A program made the position numbers and the translations under genes. Positions 51,541 to 63,900 of a DNA stretch of 64,000 bases are shown here, piece after piece; the first letter of the stretch is position 1, and each line of letters opens with the position of its first letter. A model generated the notes under the pieces. The model saw nothing but the letters and a program-made list of their open reading frames with translations, searched no databases and had not been told where the DNA came from. This DNA comes from Apis mellifera (lineage: Eukaryota; Arthropoda; Insecta; Hymenoptera; Apidae): assembly GCF_003254395.2 (NCBI RefSeq), contig NC_037648.1:4009868-4073867 (forward strand), written 5' to 3'.

Positions 51541-52230
51541 TTTAAAAGATCATTTTTCACTTCAATAACGTTTAAACCTGATCACGATAACTTGAACACG
51601 TCCGAACAAGAAATTATGCAGGAATAAAAAAATAAATGAACAAAAAAAAATTGTTTATCTTTTTCCCTTCAATTTCTATCGCGATCCAATTAATTCACGA
51701 AGAACGAGAAGGTAGAAAAAAAAAAAAAGACGAAAGGAAGAGAGAAAAAAAAAGTTAATCTAAAGACGCAACTCGGCTTAGTTGCGCGAGTGTTTGCTGA
51801 AAACACTCGAGTAGAGGATCGACTCGTAGATGAAAAATAATTTGCATATGCATATTCCGAGATTCAACGAGCCGTCTGCCTTCTTCTGCATCCCCACACT
51901 CACCAAGGCCTACCAACATTGCGTGCACTGCTTTTCAAACCGCATACACATACTCGCATGTCTTTCCGCATCTTCGCCCAGGTCTCCGACGGATGAAGCG
52001 ATCCTTTGAACAGTCCAGCCATCTCAAAGCTTTCCTCGTCAAATTACTCGAGCTAGCCGTATGAAAATCACTGCGCTCAAATCTTGTCTAAATTGCAAAG
52101 CAGAACTCGATGGACGGTAGCTCGGGACCGAAATCTTCCTCTCAAAGAAATTTTTGTCGTTCTGGCAGAAAAAAGATTTCTACAGTTGGTTTATTGACAA
52201 TGTCGAGATTCTTGCGTTCCATTTGTCTTT
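51540..52230. other. Structured GC-richer island
   Basis: A long complex island. It starts with A-rich purine runs (51715-51755), then the tandem hairpins at 51767-51826, an exact octamer ATTTGCAT at 51840-51847, and about 250 bp of pyrimidine-rich, CpG-containing DNA. Plus frames at 52110-52346 and 52154-52366 are not recognised. No gene called, but this island combines structure and complexity more than the others. Confidence 0.4.
51767..51826 (+). repeat. Two abutting perfect hairpins plus a third short stem
   Basis: Stem 1: CGCAACT (51767-51773) / AGTTGCG (51780-51786), 6-base loop CGGCTT. Stem 2 begins on the very next base: CGAGTGTTT (51787-51795) / AAACACTCG (51801-51809), 5-base loop GCTGA. 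An alternative third stem CGAGT (51808-51812) / ACTCG (51822-51826) overlaps the end of stem 2. The GC-containing stems are far from the local A/T background. Confidence 0.85.
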
Positions 52231-53520
52231 TCGGGAGAACAAAAATATCCTTTTGCTTAAAAATCGTTTCTTTTTTTGCAAAAAAGTTTATGTTTGGAAA
52301 AAAAATAGAGATAATAGAGAGAAGACTGATTTATTTTGGATCATAAGAATGTTATTCATGAAATAGAAATTCGAAAATAATTTGATTAATTCTATTAAAA
52401 AGAGAAAATAAATCAGAACTTGTAACTCATGATAATAACTGTATAAACAATAATTTATCACGAAAAAGTAATTGATTCTTTTCAAGTATGTTAAGTTTGA
52501 AAAATTTTTAAATATAAATAAAATTTCCCTATTGAGTATGAACTTGGTAAACGCTACTTATTTAAAATAAAGTATTTATTAAAATTAAATATTTATTTAA
52601 AATAACCAAAAAATATAAAATAAAATTTTATCGCTTAAATTTCGATATAATAATCAATAAATTTTCAAATTTAAATTATCTCCAAAATTTTTAAATTAAA
52701 AAATTAATATATATTTTTTTTTATTTTTAAAAAATATTAATTTAATAAAAATTTGAAAAAAAATTTAAAAAAGAATTAATTAATCGATAATGGACAATAA
52801 TTATTATTTTTATTTCTTGTAAGTTAAAAGAGTTAAAGAAATTATATATGAAAATGTATTTAATAAAAAGTAAGTAAAATCGATATTTGTAATTAGATTT
52901 AATTATTTATAGTTTTAAAAAAAGATTATAAATTAAAAAATTTTTAAAACTAAAAAAGAAATTATAAATTGACTTTTTATAATGGAAGATAATATGGCCT
53001 AAAAGAATCATATAAGAAATATAATAAAGAATAATTTCTTGTTGTAACGATGTTACAACTCTGAATCAAAAATAAGTGGAGAATATGAAACTTATCTCTT
53101 GATATTTCAAAAATAAAGTTTTCTTATGAAATTTTTGAACAAATAATATCATGTAAAGTACATTATTTTATGGAACGATATAACATAATATGAATTAAAT
53201 CTCGCATTCGTAAATTATAATGTATATACATTGCATGGAAAAAGGGATTTTATACATATTTGTTTATAAGCAATAGAAATTTTATTTTTTATAATTTTTG
53301 TTAGAAAGTCATATTACTTTCATTTTTTTAAATTATTAACACGAATTATTTTCATAATATTATTTCATATATTTAATTCAATTCAATTGATCTTTTTTGC
53401 TTTTATTGTATATAACCTTATTACTTATTTACATTTTAAACGAAGAACTATTATAATTATAAATTTAAAAAAAATATATAAAACTTACTACTATATTTTT
53501 ATCTTATTCTATTTCTAATC
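52230..53520. other. AT-rich stretch, no gene seen
   Basis: A/T-biased; one AAAGAGTTAA word at 52827-52836. No frame or repeat of note. Confidence 0.6.
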
Positions 53521-53830
53521 AAAGTGCAATATCTAGTTCACGATTATGCTCTATACCTCGATTAAGCATCTTACCTGTCAAAGACTTGTTCAAGTCGTTT
53601 TAAACTTGCGCGATAATAATTTACGAAATATTGAAGGATATAAAACGATATCCAAATGAATATCAAAAAACGAAACAATAAATTCATAACGATACACGAA
53701 ATGATAATTGAATATTGGATTTCCTTTTATCCACAACAGCTCTCATATTTATTGGCCATTACGCTTCCATTAGGGATCGCTAATTTTCGCTAATTAGTTC
53801 CTAGTCTAATTCCGCAGTTAGATCACAAAT
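53520..53830. promoter_or_regulatory. Candidate conserved noncoding island
   Basis: Complex sequence ending with a dense run of homeodomain-like cores: GGCCATTACG, CCATTAGGG, and a direct repeat of CGCTAATT at 53778-53785 and 53788-53795. All frames are interrupted. Regulatory role is inference. Confidence 0.25.
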
Positions 53831-53836
53831 AGAGAG

Positions 53837-53865
53837 AAAAATTACATAATTATTATGTAATTTTT
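53837..53865. repeat. Perfect 13-bp hairpin
   Basis: AAAAATTACATAA (53837-53849) pairs with TTATGTAATTTTT (53853-53865) around a 3-base loop. A/T-only stem except one C/G pair. Confidence 0.9.
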
Positions 53866-53869
53866 ATAA

Positions 53870-54848
53870 TTATTATAATTAAAATTACATAAATTAAAAA
53901 AAAGTTTTTTGAAAAAGCTTTTGAATAGAAAAAAATTTTGTTTCGCTTTTAATTAAAATTTCAAAAGATTTTAATTCAGTTTTATTATATTTTTCTTTAT
54001 ATAGAGATCGAAAATAACAATTTGATTGCTCGAAATTTATTACAATCACAACAAAAATTTATATTACAATAATATAGCTATTATATAACATTATTCATTC
54101 AGTAATTTGGCATCATAAGAAATAATGTTCAAATTACAAATAAAAAATTGAAGAAAAATGTTACAATTTTTACTTCAAGATTATAATACAATTATAATAT
54201 TAAAAAATTAAATTATTTATTGAATTAAATTATAATAATAAATGAAATTAAGCATAAATAGATTTATGTATAAAAAAGATAAAAATGATTTAAAATTGTA
54301 TTAAATTAATATTTATATTTAAAATTGTATTTAATTGAATTAATATATCATTTGATAATAAGCAAATAACATTTTTTATCTAATATTGATTAAAATGTTA
54401 CAAATTAAAAAATAAATTTGAAAAAAATTTTTTTCTTTTTCAATTTATTTTTTCATGAGATATTCCTCAATTGTACTGCAAATTGAAATTGTTATATTTT
54501 ATATATACATATATATATAAATTGTTATATTATATAAACTATAAATATATTTATGAGATACCTTTGGAAAGTTGATTCTAGAAGTAAAAACAAAGATATT
54601 AATATAAAAAAATATTAATTGAATCAAATATAAAATTATTTATGAAATTATAAGCAATTAAAATTCGCATAAGATGAAACAAAATGAAAATGAAATATGA
54701 CTGTAATGGATAACTATTTTGTTTCATTTAATGAGCAAACTTCAATTATAGCTCATAGCTTAATGAATAAACCTTAATCATTTTTGTATGCAACTTTTGT
54801 TTTTGTTTTAATTTCTATTCGACTCATTAAAGATATCTCATAAACATA
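53870..54848. other. AT-rich stretch, no gene seen
   Basis: A/T-biased, no frame or repeat noted. Confidence 0.6.
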
Positions 54849-55246
54849 TTAACTCTTTCGCTACTGGCGATTTCTCTGCCGCACCAAAAATGTACATCTG
54901 AATACTTTGACGGTATTTATTGAAAACAAAACTTTCCTTAAAACAGGATATTTATAACTTCTAAACATACTTACATTTAATTATACTTTGGAATCGAATA
55001 ACATTACAGAATATAATATGATATAATTGTATGATAATAATAACTATTATATAGATAATAATAATAATTGTATTGCGTATGTTATTGTTCAAAACATAGT
55101 ATTAAACCAATATCGCGAACAGTACAATACGCGACATCTTAAGTAGAACGACTTTAGTCGCCCGTAATACATCAGTAGTTTTTTATAGAAAGCGATATAT
55201 AATTATAATAGCGATATATAATCATCCATAGTAATAAAAGAGTTAA
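54849..55246. mobile_element. Possible TTAA-flanked short piggyBac-like element
   Basis: TTAACTCTTT (54849-54858) and AAAGAGTTAA (55237-55246) form a perfect 10-bp inverted pair, each beginning with the TTAA target typical of piggyBac-type elements. Inward the ends keep matching at fixed offsets: ACT at positions 15-17 and GAT at 21-23 in both. The left end is unusually GC-rich (CGCTACTGGCG, TGCCGCACC), as is an internal palindrome CGACT-TT-AGTCG (55149-55160). At 398 bp it would be a non-autonomous copy. No transposase sequence is present. Confidence 0.4.
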
Positions 55247-55249
55247 TAT

Positions 55250-55480
55250 TATATTATTAATACATATTATATATTAATATTATATATTATTGTATACAAA
55301 TTGTAAATCTATATATAGATTTATGTGCTTCAGTTTTCCATCACATCTAACATTTTTAAGAATAACAATAATAGATTTTAAATTATTTACAATATTACTT
55401 TTTTGTTAAATTTCTATTATTAAATCGAAAAAATTAAAAAAAAAAGTGAATAGGAATTGCAAGCAAAGAATAATATTTAT
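55250..55480. other. AT-rich stretch, no gene seen
   Basis: A/T-biased, nothing noted. Confidence 0.6.
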
Positions 55481-55645
55481 GAAATTAATCGGCTTTCCAT
55501 AATTTCCCGATTAATAACGTAATTTTAATGAAGAATCGAGGCTAACGAGAGCATTGTCGCTTATCGCGGACATTACGCACCAGCCATTTTTCCATAATCA
55601 TTGCTTTATAATATTGTTATTGATAAAATTGTTATTGATAAAATT
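55480..55645. promoter_or_regulatory. Candidate noncoding island with inverted homeodomain-like sites
   Basis: ATTAATCGG (55484-55492) and CCGATTAAT (55507-55515) form a perfect 9-bp inverted repeat with a 14-base spacer, followed by AACGTAATTTTAATG and a complex CpG-containing segment to 55610. A 15-bp direct repeat GTTATTGATAAAATT lies at 55616-55630 and 55631-55645. No frame. Regulatory role is inference. Confidence 0.3.
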
Positions 55646-55649
55646 CAAA

Positions 55650-57170
55650 ATACTGGAAGGTTACAGATTTGTAATCAGTATATTGCGAATATTTATGCAA
55701 ATACATATTTTTATAATAAACAGATAGAATAATAAGATTTGAACAGAAATATAATTAAAATTCACTATATATTTATATATTCAAAATATGAAATTCTTAT
55801 TATTATTTATATGAATATATAGAAAGTTATAGTTAATTCATTATTGTATATAAGAATACATTACATGTCCACAGGTATCATATACAGTCATTGATGAGAA
55901 TATTATTTGATGAAAAATACATATCTCATTAAATTAATTTCGTTTATTTTAAATTCTCTTATTATTATTATGTTGATAACAATAAGTCATTATTAATTAT
56001 AAGTGATATTAAATTATATTTTTATAATTTTGATCATAATTATATTTTTGTAATTTTGTTTTTTAAATTAGAATAATTTAATATAACAGCAATAAGATTA
56101 ATTTTATGAAAATGTTTTTCAATATATTTTGATATGATAATTCAGAAAGAAAAATCATTAATAAAGAACTAAATCGAAAGTCTTTCCATATTATTATTGA
56201 CAATATATTTATTGCTAATATATTAATTGCTAAAAAACATTTACAATAAAATGCAATTTAATTGTGAAAAAAAAAATTAAAAATGTGCGATAACATTGTA
56301 TGACATGAAATTATATGACATTTTTGATATATAAATTAATTTTATGTATAAAATAATATTAGCAACTAACGCTATCAAAAAAAAAATGGATGTAATATAT
56401 TAGTAATGATCTATATTAGTAATTAGAAATTAATTTATTTGCAGTATAATTCATCAGAATAATCGTAAAATATGTTATTAATGATTATTGATAATTTCTA
56501 ATATTATAATAATATTAATATTCTAAGTCATTCTATAAATATTTTTGAAAAAGGAATTACAGTTATAACAAATTATAAATCTCTAAAAATAAAATTAAAT
56601 TATTGGCATTTAGTATTAACAAATTATAAAAAATGTCGTTTTACAATATGACAATTTTATTATTTTATTTATAATTAGCTGTATACAGGAAAAGCATTAA
56701 TAAATAATGTAATTATTAATATTCTCATTTATTTTTTATTACAAAATTTGTGAAATGCTAAAATTTTTGAAATTGTAGGCGATAAAAATTAAAATTAAAT
56801 CAATCATTAAAATTAAATTTAATTGATACAACAACAAATTTATTTTTATGAAAATTAAAAAATTGCCTCAATCATACGAAATAATTCTCATAAATAACAA
56901 TAAAGTTGATCAATAAAATACAATTGCAATACAAAAATATTATCATTTTTTTATTTAAATTATATACTTCTAAAATAGCATTATTTTATTATAGAATAAT
57001 TTAATAATATATTCTATCTTAGATTACTGTGCGTTACGTATATTAATGTAATAAAATTTTTTCAAATATATTTTCATTTTTCGTTTTTCACAAACACAAG
57101 TATTTTAAAATCATAGACATGCATTCATAATAAACAATCCTATCTCAAAAAGAAAAAAGAAAGGAGATAC
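55650..57170. other. AT-rich stretch, no gene seen
   Basis: A/T-biased; no frame or structure of note. Confidence 0.6.
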
Positions 57171-57910
57171 TTTTTCTTATTTACGGATTAAAATCGAGCA
57201 AACAACCGATATACACGATACAAGCCTTTAAAAGAAACTAACTAAATCACGGGTCAGGTATCATTAAACGAGCGCGAGTCAATTTTGCCTTCGCGATAAA
57301 TCCGCTTTGTCGTCGAAGCATCCGAACTTAATTTCCGTGCAATCTTATTTTCGAGTTGGCGCGGATGAGATCGGGAGACAATAAAACGCAAACAAAACTC
57401 TCGACCACTTTGTCGCCGGTAATTAAAGTGGAGCACGTTCGCACGGCTATATATATGTATATGCATATCCAAGCCAAGAATCGATCGCAGCGCCACTACT
57501 TCACAAACGAGGAAAGAGATGGCGAGAAACTGTGCCGGTTTTGCCTCGAGCACCTCTATCAGAACTACCGGCAAAACTTTAAGCTCTACTTATACCGTCA
57601 ATCACCCAATCAAGCGGCAGGATTTCCAAGTTAAATCCTACTTAAATTTTAAGTAAGAGGGCTCAACGACGGGCTTTCCTCGCGACAGAGCGAGAGAGAA
57701 AGAAAGAGAATATGCGCGCGAATTTTGAACGGGACTAGCTGATAATCGTACTACGAAAATGCCATTCTTCTTTTCCATCGATATATATCCTTCGAACATT
57801 CTCTTGCTTCTTCGTTCCCTCTCGCTATCGATCCATTGGCTTTTCTCTGGGGAAGGATGAGAATGTTAAAATGTATTTTTGGTAAGAATGAAACGCTCAA
57901 AATCTCGTTT
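57170..57910. other. Large GC/CpG-rich island
   Basis: About 700 bp of near-balanced sequence. Plus frame 57356-57634 (92 codons, TTG start) and minus frame 57254-57574 (106 codons) overlap over most of their length; neither contains a known motif. The plus frame has CRFC and mixed polar residues, the minus frame an Ala/Leu/Val-rich N-terminus. A further minus frame lies at 57751-57945. This could be an exon of an unrecognised gene, but double-strand openness is typical of the less A/T-rich patches here. Confidence 0.35.
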
Positions 57911-60730
57911 TGAAACTTGAAAAGCTTTGAGTTTTCGGATTTCAAATTTTTTTATTATTTTTTATAACTCGAGATTCAAACAAAGAATTTATATAAATAA
58001 TTTAAAAGAATGGTTTGGATAATGAATTTATTTTTAGTATTTAATAATTGGAACATAATGGTTTTAAGAGTCATGTTAAAGATTGTAGTATAGCTAAAAA
58101 ATATAAATATTTAAAATTATATTACAAAACTTATTTTTGCAAAAAAAAAAAAATTATAAATAGATAGAAAATACGTAGCATTTCCGTACTCAAAGATTCA
58201 ATATAATAGATTTTGATTATAATAAACTCCACTTATATAAATTTGATAGGAGAAAAATAGTTTAATAATCGAATAACTTTATATAATAGAAGTTGATTAT
58301 TCTACTATCTTTTACTAAATTTTCATTTAAATATCCAAAATTCAAATTCAGATAAATGAATTCAATCATACATCTAGCTCATTTAATATATTAATCTACT
58401 ATTATGTATTTTCTTTTTGTTCGTAAAAAATATTCATTTTTAATTAAAGTGATGATGGAAATTTTAAATAATAAAATTCCAATTCCAATTTTTATCAGAT
58501 ACTGAAACTTTTGTTCCAATAAATGAAATTCAAATAAATGAACTTTTACTATATCCGTAGTTGATCACGATCTAAAAATTTTACATCCAAAGTAATTTAT
58601 AAATCTGTAAATTTGACACTAATTATAATAAGATCTAATAATTAAATTAAAACTAACTTCAATTAATATATATATATTACTGATACATACACATATATTT
58701 ATATGCATATATGTGTATATACATGAGTAATAGGATATTCGCAGAAAGACTTGGAATCATCTTGCAAATGTTATTGTATTATTGCGAATACTAATCCTAT
58801 CATTATTATAAGTAATTTGTAATTATTTTATTAATATAATTTATAATTATTTAAAAAGATATATTAATAATTAAAATATATGTTAATGTTAATATGTTAT
58901 TCTTAAAATATAGAAATGAACACAAAAGTCAATATAAAAAAATATAAAATAATATAAAAAAAAATGATGAGATTTATTTATTGACTTATTGATAGTTTTA
59001 ACCGTCTTTGTGTTGATATTTTAGTAAATGATTTGATTATAAAAATCATATATTTTTGCTAAAAAAAAAAAACAAAATAATTACCTTTTATTTTTTTAAA
59101 TGTTATATATTAATTAGAAAATTAAATAAGAAAAATATCATAATCACGTAAAAACTATTTGGGAAACCATTATATCTAAAATATTCTGAAACTTTTCATT
59201 CATTTTAAAATTTCATATATTTTATTAATTTTAGTTTTTTTTTTATTTTATTTTCAATTCAATATAATTATTTTTTAATAAAAATTAATATTATTAATAA
59301 ATTTATTATTTAATAAATAGAAAAAAATGTAATTTTTTTTCAACTAAATATTATTATTTAAAACAATTTTTTTCTGATAGTAACCGAAATCAATAATGGC
59401 AAAATAACCGTTATACAATTTTGTCTTTTTAAAATTCATTTTTTTTTTAATTAATCCTTAACAGAATTCATTAATTTTTCAACAAATCTTGTTCAACAAA
59501 ATTCATAATAATTAATCTTTATAAGTATTATAATATATAGTTATTCTATATTCTATATTTTATATAGTGTAATTTTCAGTGATAATATATATATTCAAAT
59601 AAATATATTTAAGAAAAATATGTTTCTATAATAAAACTAATCTATATATAAAATTGGCACGCATTAATCTAAATTATCAAAAAAATATAAATATAAATTA
59701 AATAAATTAATTTTAAGTTAAATAAATTAAATTTACGTTAAATAAAGCGAGACAGCAACAAAGTAAGACAGAGATGTAACAGAAATAGAATGGTTTTATT
59801 TATCACATTTTATTTTGTATCTAATACAAATTTACATTAAATTAAATTAAATTAAATTAAAATATAATAAATAAACTTTAGATAGCAATCGACATTTTTA
59901 TCTATCATCTATCATCTTTTATATTCGTTTTGACCACTAGAACCTATTTTCTAAACTTCTAATTGTAAGAATTAACATTCTATATGTACATAAAACCTCA
60001 AATAAAGAATATTTAGTAAAAATTATGAAAAATTCATAGTGAATTTCAAAGAATATATGATTTATATATGTGACATTTGTATTAATCTCATATTTCAATT
60101 ATTTCCTGTTTTACTAACGTAAACGTTTTGATATTTATCTCATAATTTATTTGATATTCTATCTAAAACTTATATTAATACTACTATTATATGAATTATT
60201 ATATGTTTATGTAATAAATAAATGCACATTATGTTACGAATAATCAACATAACAATATAATAATATAATTTAATTACTAGGTATTTATATTAATATAATA
60301 TAATTAATTTAGTGTAATAATAATTAATAATATAAAGACAAAATTTTAACATATTAGGAAGTAAATTAATTAAAATATTTAATTGGCATGACATCATCGA
60401 TACATAAAATAAATAAATTTTCTGTTCAACTATTAATGTAATTATTATTAATACAACGAAATAACTATTCTTTGTTAGCAAGTTTAATAATATCTCTATT
60501 TATTAGAAATATTAATATCTGTATTTAAAAAACATTTTGCATATATATCATGAATATATTGTGATTATTTTAATAATAATCTAATTAATTTGTATTTGGA
60601 TTTTAATTAATATTCATTTTCATTAGTATTTCACCAATTTATTATAATAAATAATATAGAGAGGAAATAATACATAAAAAACATTTTTTAAATCAAAAAA
60701 ACAATATTATTACTATTATATTAATTTTAA
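57910..60730. other. AT-rich stretch, no gene seen
   Basis: A/T-biased, with an 11-bp inverted pair ATACACATATA / TATATGTGTAT around 58688-58719 and (TTAAA)n near 59837-59861. Nothing else recognised. Confidence 0.55.
59837..59861. repeat. (TTAAA)n microsatellite
   Basis: Five consecutive pentamer units. Confidence 0.9.
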
Positions 60731-60765
60731 ATATTATATTATATTATATTATATTATATTATATT
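60731..60765. repeat. (ATATT)7 microsatellite
   Basis: Seven uninterrupted ATATT units. Confidence 0.97.
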
Positions 60766-60769
60766 AATT

Positions 60770-61650
60770 TGAAATTGAAGAATTTTTTGAAGAATTCAAA
60801 GAATTAAAATTTATTAATTTATTTATTGAATCAAATAACATCATCAATAAAATGATTGTATAATTATTTTTATTCATAAATATTTAAAATAAGTTATATA
60901 TAAAATATTTTTTTTATTAGTGAAATATTACTTGGAATGTGATGATGAAATCAACCTCTTCATAATACTGAAAGTTTTATAAGTTTTATAACTTTTAATA
61001 CTTGTAACTTTTATAACTTTTATAAGTTTCATTATTATTTTCGTTTCTTTAAATATAACTTCGTAATGATACGAAACAAAGCAAAATTTTAAACTATTTT
61101 AAACTAAAATATTCAATTTCTAGAATTTTATAATAAAAAATATTATTAAAAATGTTATTACTTAATTATAGTAAATAAGTAATAATAAAAAAATATTTCC
61201 ATATAAAACATAATAAAATATAAATTTAAATATTAGTTTCACACATTCAAAAAAATTTTCTGTTATAAAATAAATGTCTCTATGTACATACATCTATCTC
61301 ATTACATATCTATATACAAATTTTCATTAAAATCAGATTTCTTAAATAAGTGAATTTTCTCATAATTCTCAAAATAGCATATATAATATAGCATATTCAA
61401 ACGGTTAACATTGTATTTATTCGATATATGTATATTCCATATTTAATATTATAAGTAAAATTAACGATAAATAATAATAAATAATAATAAATATTGTTAT
61501 TATTAAATAAATTTAAATTTAACATTATATTGATAAATTATAAAATTCAAATAACATTCCCATCAAGCATTCAAACTTCTCTAATTAATTCATAAAATAC
61601 CAATGGAAACCAAAATATAAGTCATTCATCATCGAATAAAGACGTGAAAT
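60770..61650. other. AT-rich stretch, no gene seen
   Basis: A/T-biased; a short run of ACTTTTATAACTTTTATAAG units near 60990-61030. No gene. Confidence 0.55.
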
Positions 61651-61654
61651 ACTA

Positions 61655-61888
61655 TTAATAACTGTTAGATTGATTATAAGATCGCTGATTCTCGAACGAA
61701 TGCTTCATCAGAAATACGGAATAATGAATCGCGTCGCGGAATGTTCGACCTTCCAGAGACGTATTTCTAATGACACCTTCAGTGTCAGAGCAGATTGCGC
61801 ATAAACGCTCTAACATGACAGATATTCGATATTTGTCATTAGCAACGAGTCTAGTTTCACAAAAGACACAAGGCAGATATGGATGCAT
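61655..61888 (-). other. Unrecognised 77-codon ATG frame with two CxxC pairs
   Basis: Starts at a true ATG (61888) on the minus strand and is open upstream to a stop just beyond 61920. Residue mix is balanced: two Cys pairs (PCVFCET at about residues 6-12 and LCAICSD at about 29-35), spaced about 19 residues apart, as in some zinc-binding modules. No His/Cys arrangement I know as a named family follows. The sequence lies wholly within a complex island, so it is one of the better candidates for a small coding exon. A chance frame remains likely. Confidence 0.2.
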
Positions 61889-62131
61889 AAGCGAAATGAA
61901 TATATCGAATATCGAAAATTTTGGTTAGAACTTTGATGACTTGTAATAAATTAGTCATTCGAATCATCGTAAAATTTAAATTCACGATTACTTGAAATAT
62001 TAGTTCGCAATTAAAAGTCACTGTTAATTCAAAAACTCATTATCAAAAATCATTCGAATCGAAATCAATCGAAAGTCAATTTTAAAAGGATTATTTGAAA
62101 TTCATTTGGAAATTAGTTTTAGTCAAATGAG

Positions 62132-62168
62132 TATTGAATAATTACAAAGTTTTTGTAATTATTCAATA
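62132..62168. repeat. Perfect 17-bp hairpin with 3-base loop
   Basis: TATTGAATAATTACAAA (62132-62148) pairs perfectly with 62152-62168. Longest perfect short-loop stem I found outside microsatellites. Confidence 0.95.
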
Positions 62169-62538
62169 TTAAATTCTTTTTTTTTCATGTGCTTACATGA
62201 AAATAAAATCTTACAAATTTCAAATTATTTAAAATTAAATATTTTTTTAAACTAGTGATTTTTAACATACATGATATACTTTTTTAAGAAAATAATGATT
62301 GCATTAAAAATTATATTTAAATTAATTTTACATAAAACATTAAAATTAATCATCATATGATCTCTATAGAAAAAAAATTGGTCTATTTATGAAAAGAATT
62401 ATTAATATTGCATATTATATTTCATATCAAAACAATTCTTCTAAATTTTTTTTTCATAATTCTTTTTTTAAAGCATATTTTAGTTTAAATAAAATAAATA
62501 AAATAAATACTCTGCATATTAGATTATGCATATTAGAC

Positions 62539-62541
<3 letters not shown>

Positions 62542-62573
<32 letters not shown>
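62542..62573. repeat. (TA)n microsatellite
   Basis: About 16 uninterrupted TA units. Confidence 0.97.
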
Positions 62574-62578
<5 letters not shown>

Positions 62579-63429
62579 TAAATAATGTTATAATCATAAT
62601 AAAATATATATATAATATAGCTAAAATAATATAGCAAGTACATAATAAAATAAACCATTTAAATCTTTTTATATTTCTTTTAATAATTTAATAATAGAAA
62701 AAATGTATCGGATCCATCTTATGTTTAGAAGAAAACATAATACGATATCAATGGTATTTTTTTATGATCTAGGAAAGATATAAAGATCATTTTTTTATTT
62801 TTAATATGAAATATGTTTTTTATTTAAAAAATAGAAAAATATTCGATCAATATCTCGAAATAAATTATTTTCCATCAAAGTTAATTTTGAACAAATGATT
62901 TTCAACAACATAATTTCTTTCCAAAACTTTCTATCAAAAGATAAATATAAAAAATAAAAGTAATCTCTTTTTTACTTTTTTATCTATAAAATTAGATTAT
63001 CATTAATTTATAATATATTACATCATAAATAAAAAATTGTCAAAATACATCCCTTTTTTGTTTCAAAATTTTCAATTCTGCACTATATTTCTATATTAAT
63101 GATTTTATGAAAACAATTTTATAAAATTGTGTTTTCAAAAAATAATTCAATTTTTTTCTACAAACTAATATATATCTTATTTCGAAACTCAAATGTTCAA
63201 GAATGATTCAAATCTTCTTTCCTATAATTACTATTTTCACTCACTTTGTAACTTTTTTACCACTCTTTAAATTATTTACTAACTCAATCAAATATCAAAT
63301 TCTTTGTTTGATCATTGCCAAATTGATACAAATACAACACAAATATTGGTTCGACAAATTTTAAAACGAAAAAATTCAAAAATATCGAAGTATAATCTAA
63401 TTTCATAATTTATATATAACCATCTTTAT

Positions 63430-63900
63430 TATGAAATTACTCGCTATCACAGATGAAACTCATTATCCGATCATCATCCAATCGATGCAAATGCATGATA
63501 AACATCCCTAACGTTCCACAGCTGTTGCAATTTCTACCACAGATATCCACATTCCATCGAATCTCGTTCCCCCTTTTACAGAGTTCGAGCACACAATTTC
63601 GATACATCGCCAATAATGATAGCGCGTAATGGAGAAAAAGATCGCATTATCTAGTTCACATAGGCTAGACGATCCGTACGGAATGTAATAACAGGCAAGG
63701 TGGATATTTATCGTAGTAAAAGCCACCACGGAAATCGATAATGACAAGTGTTCCACATTGTATAACATCGTTAACTCTTTTTGCAAGAAGTGAGCAAAGC
63801 GCGATTCTGTCTCGTTTACTGTTCATTGTTTTCATCTCAATATCTGATGTTGCTATATCGGTTAATCCTTTCAATTCTGGAAAAACGTCTTATATGTTCC
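63430..63900. other. GC-richer island near window end
   Basis: Complex sequence with an octamer ATGCAAAT (63485-63492), an E-box-like CAGCTG (63519-63524) and several CpGs. Two minus-strand frames overlap (63508-63786 and 63665-63874), both starting at TTG, neither recognised. Candidate exon edge or regulatory block. Confidence 0.35.

Larger units (their letters stand above)
61930..63430. other. AT-rich stretch with a long hairpin and an (AT)n tract
   Basis: A/T-biased. Structures are listed separately (62132-62168 and 62542-62573). No gene. Confidence 0.55.

Noticed and set aside
57254..57634. Two long overlapping frames on opposite strands as a real antisense gene pair
   Set aside because: Neither has a known motif; simultaneous openness fits the locally lower A/T content. 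Kept only as an island.
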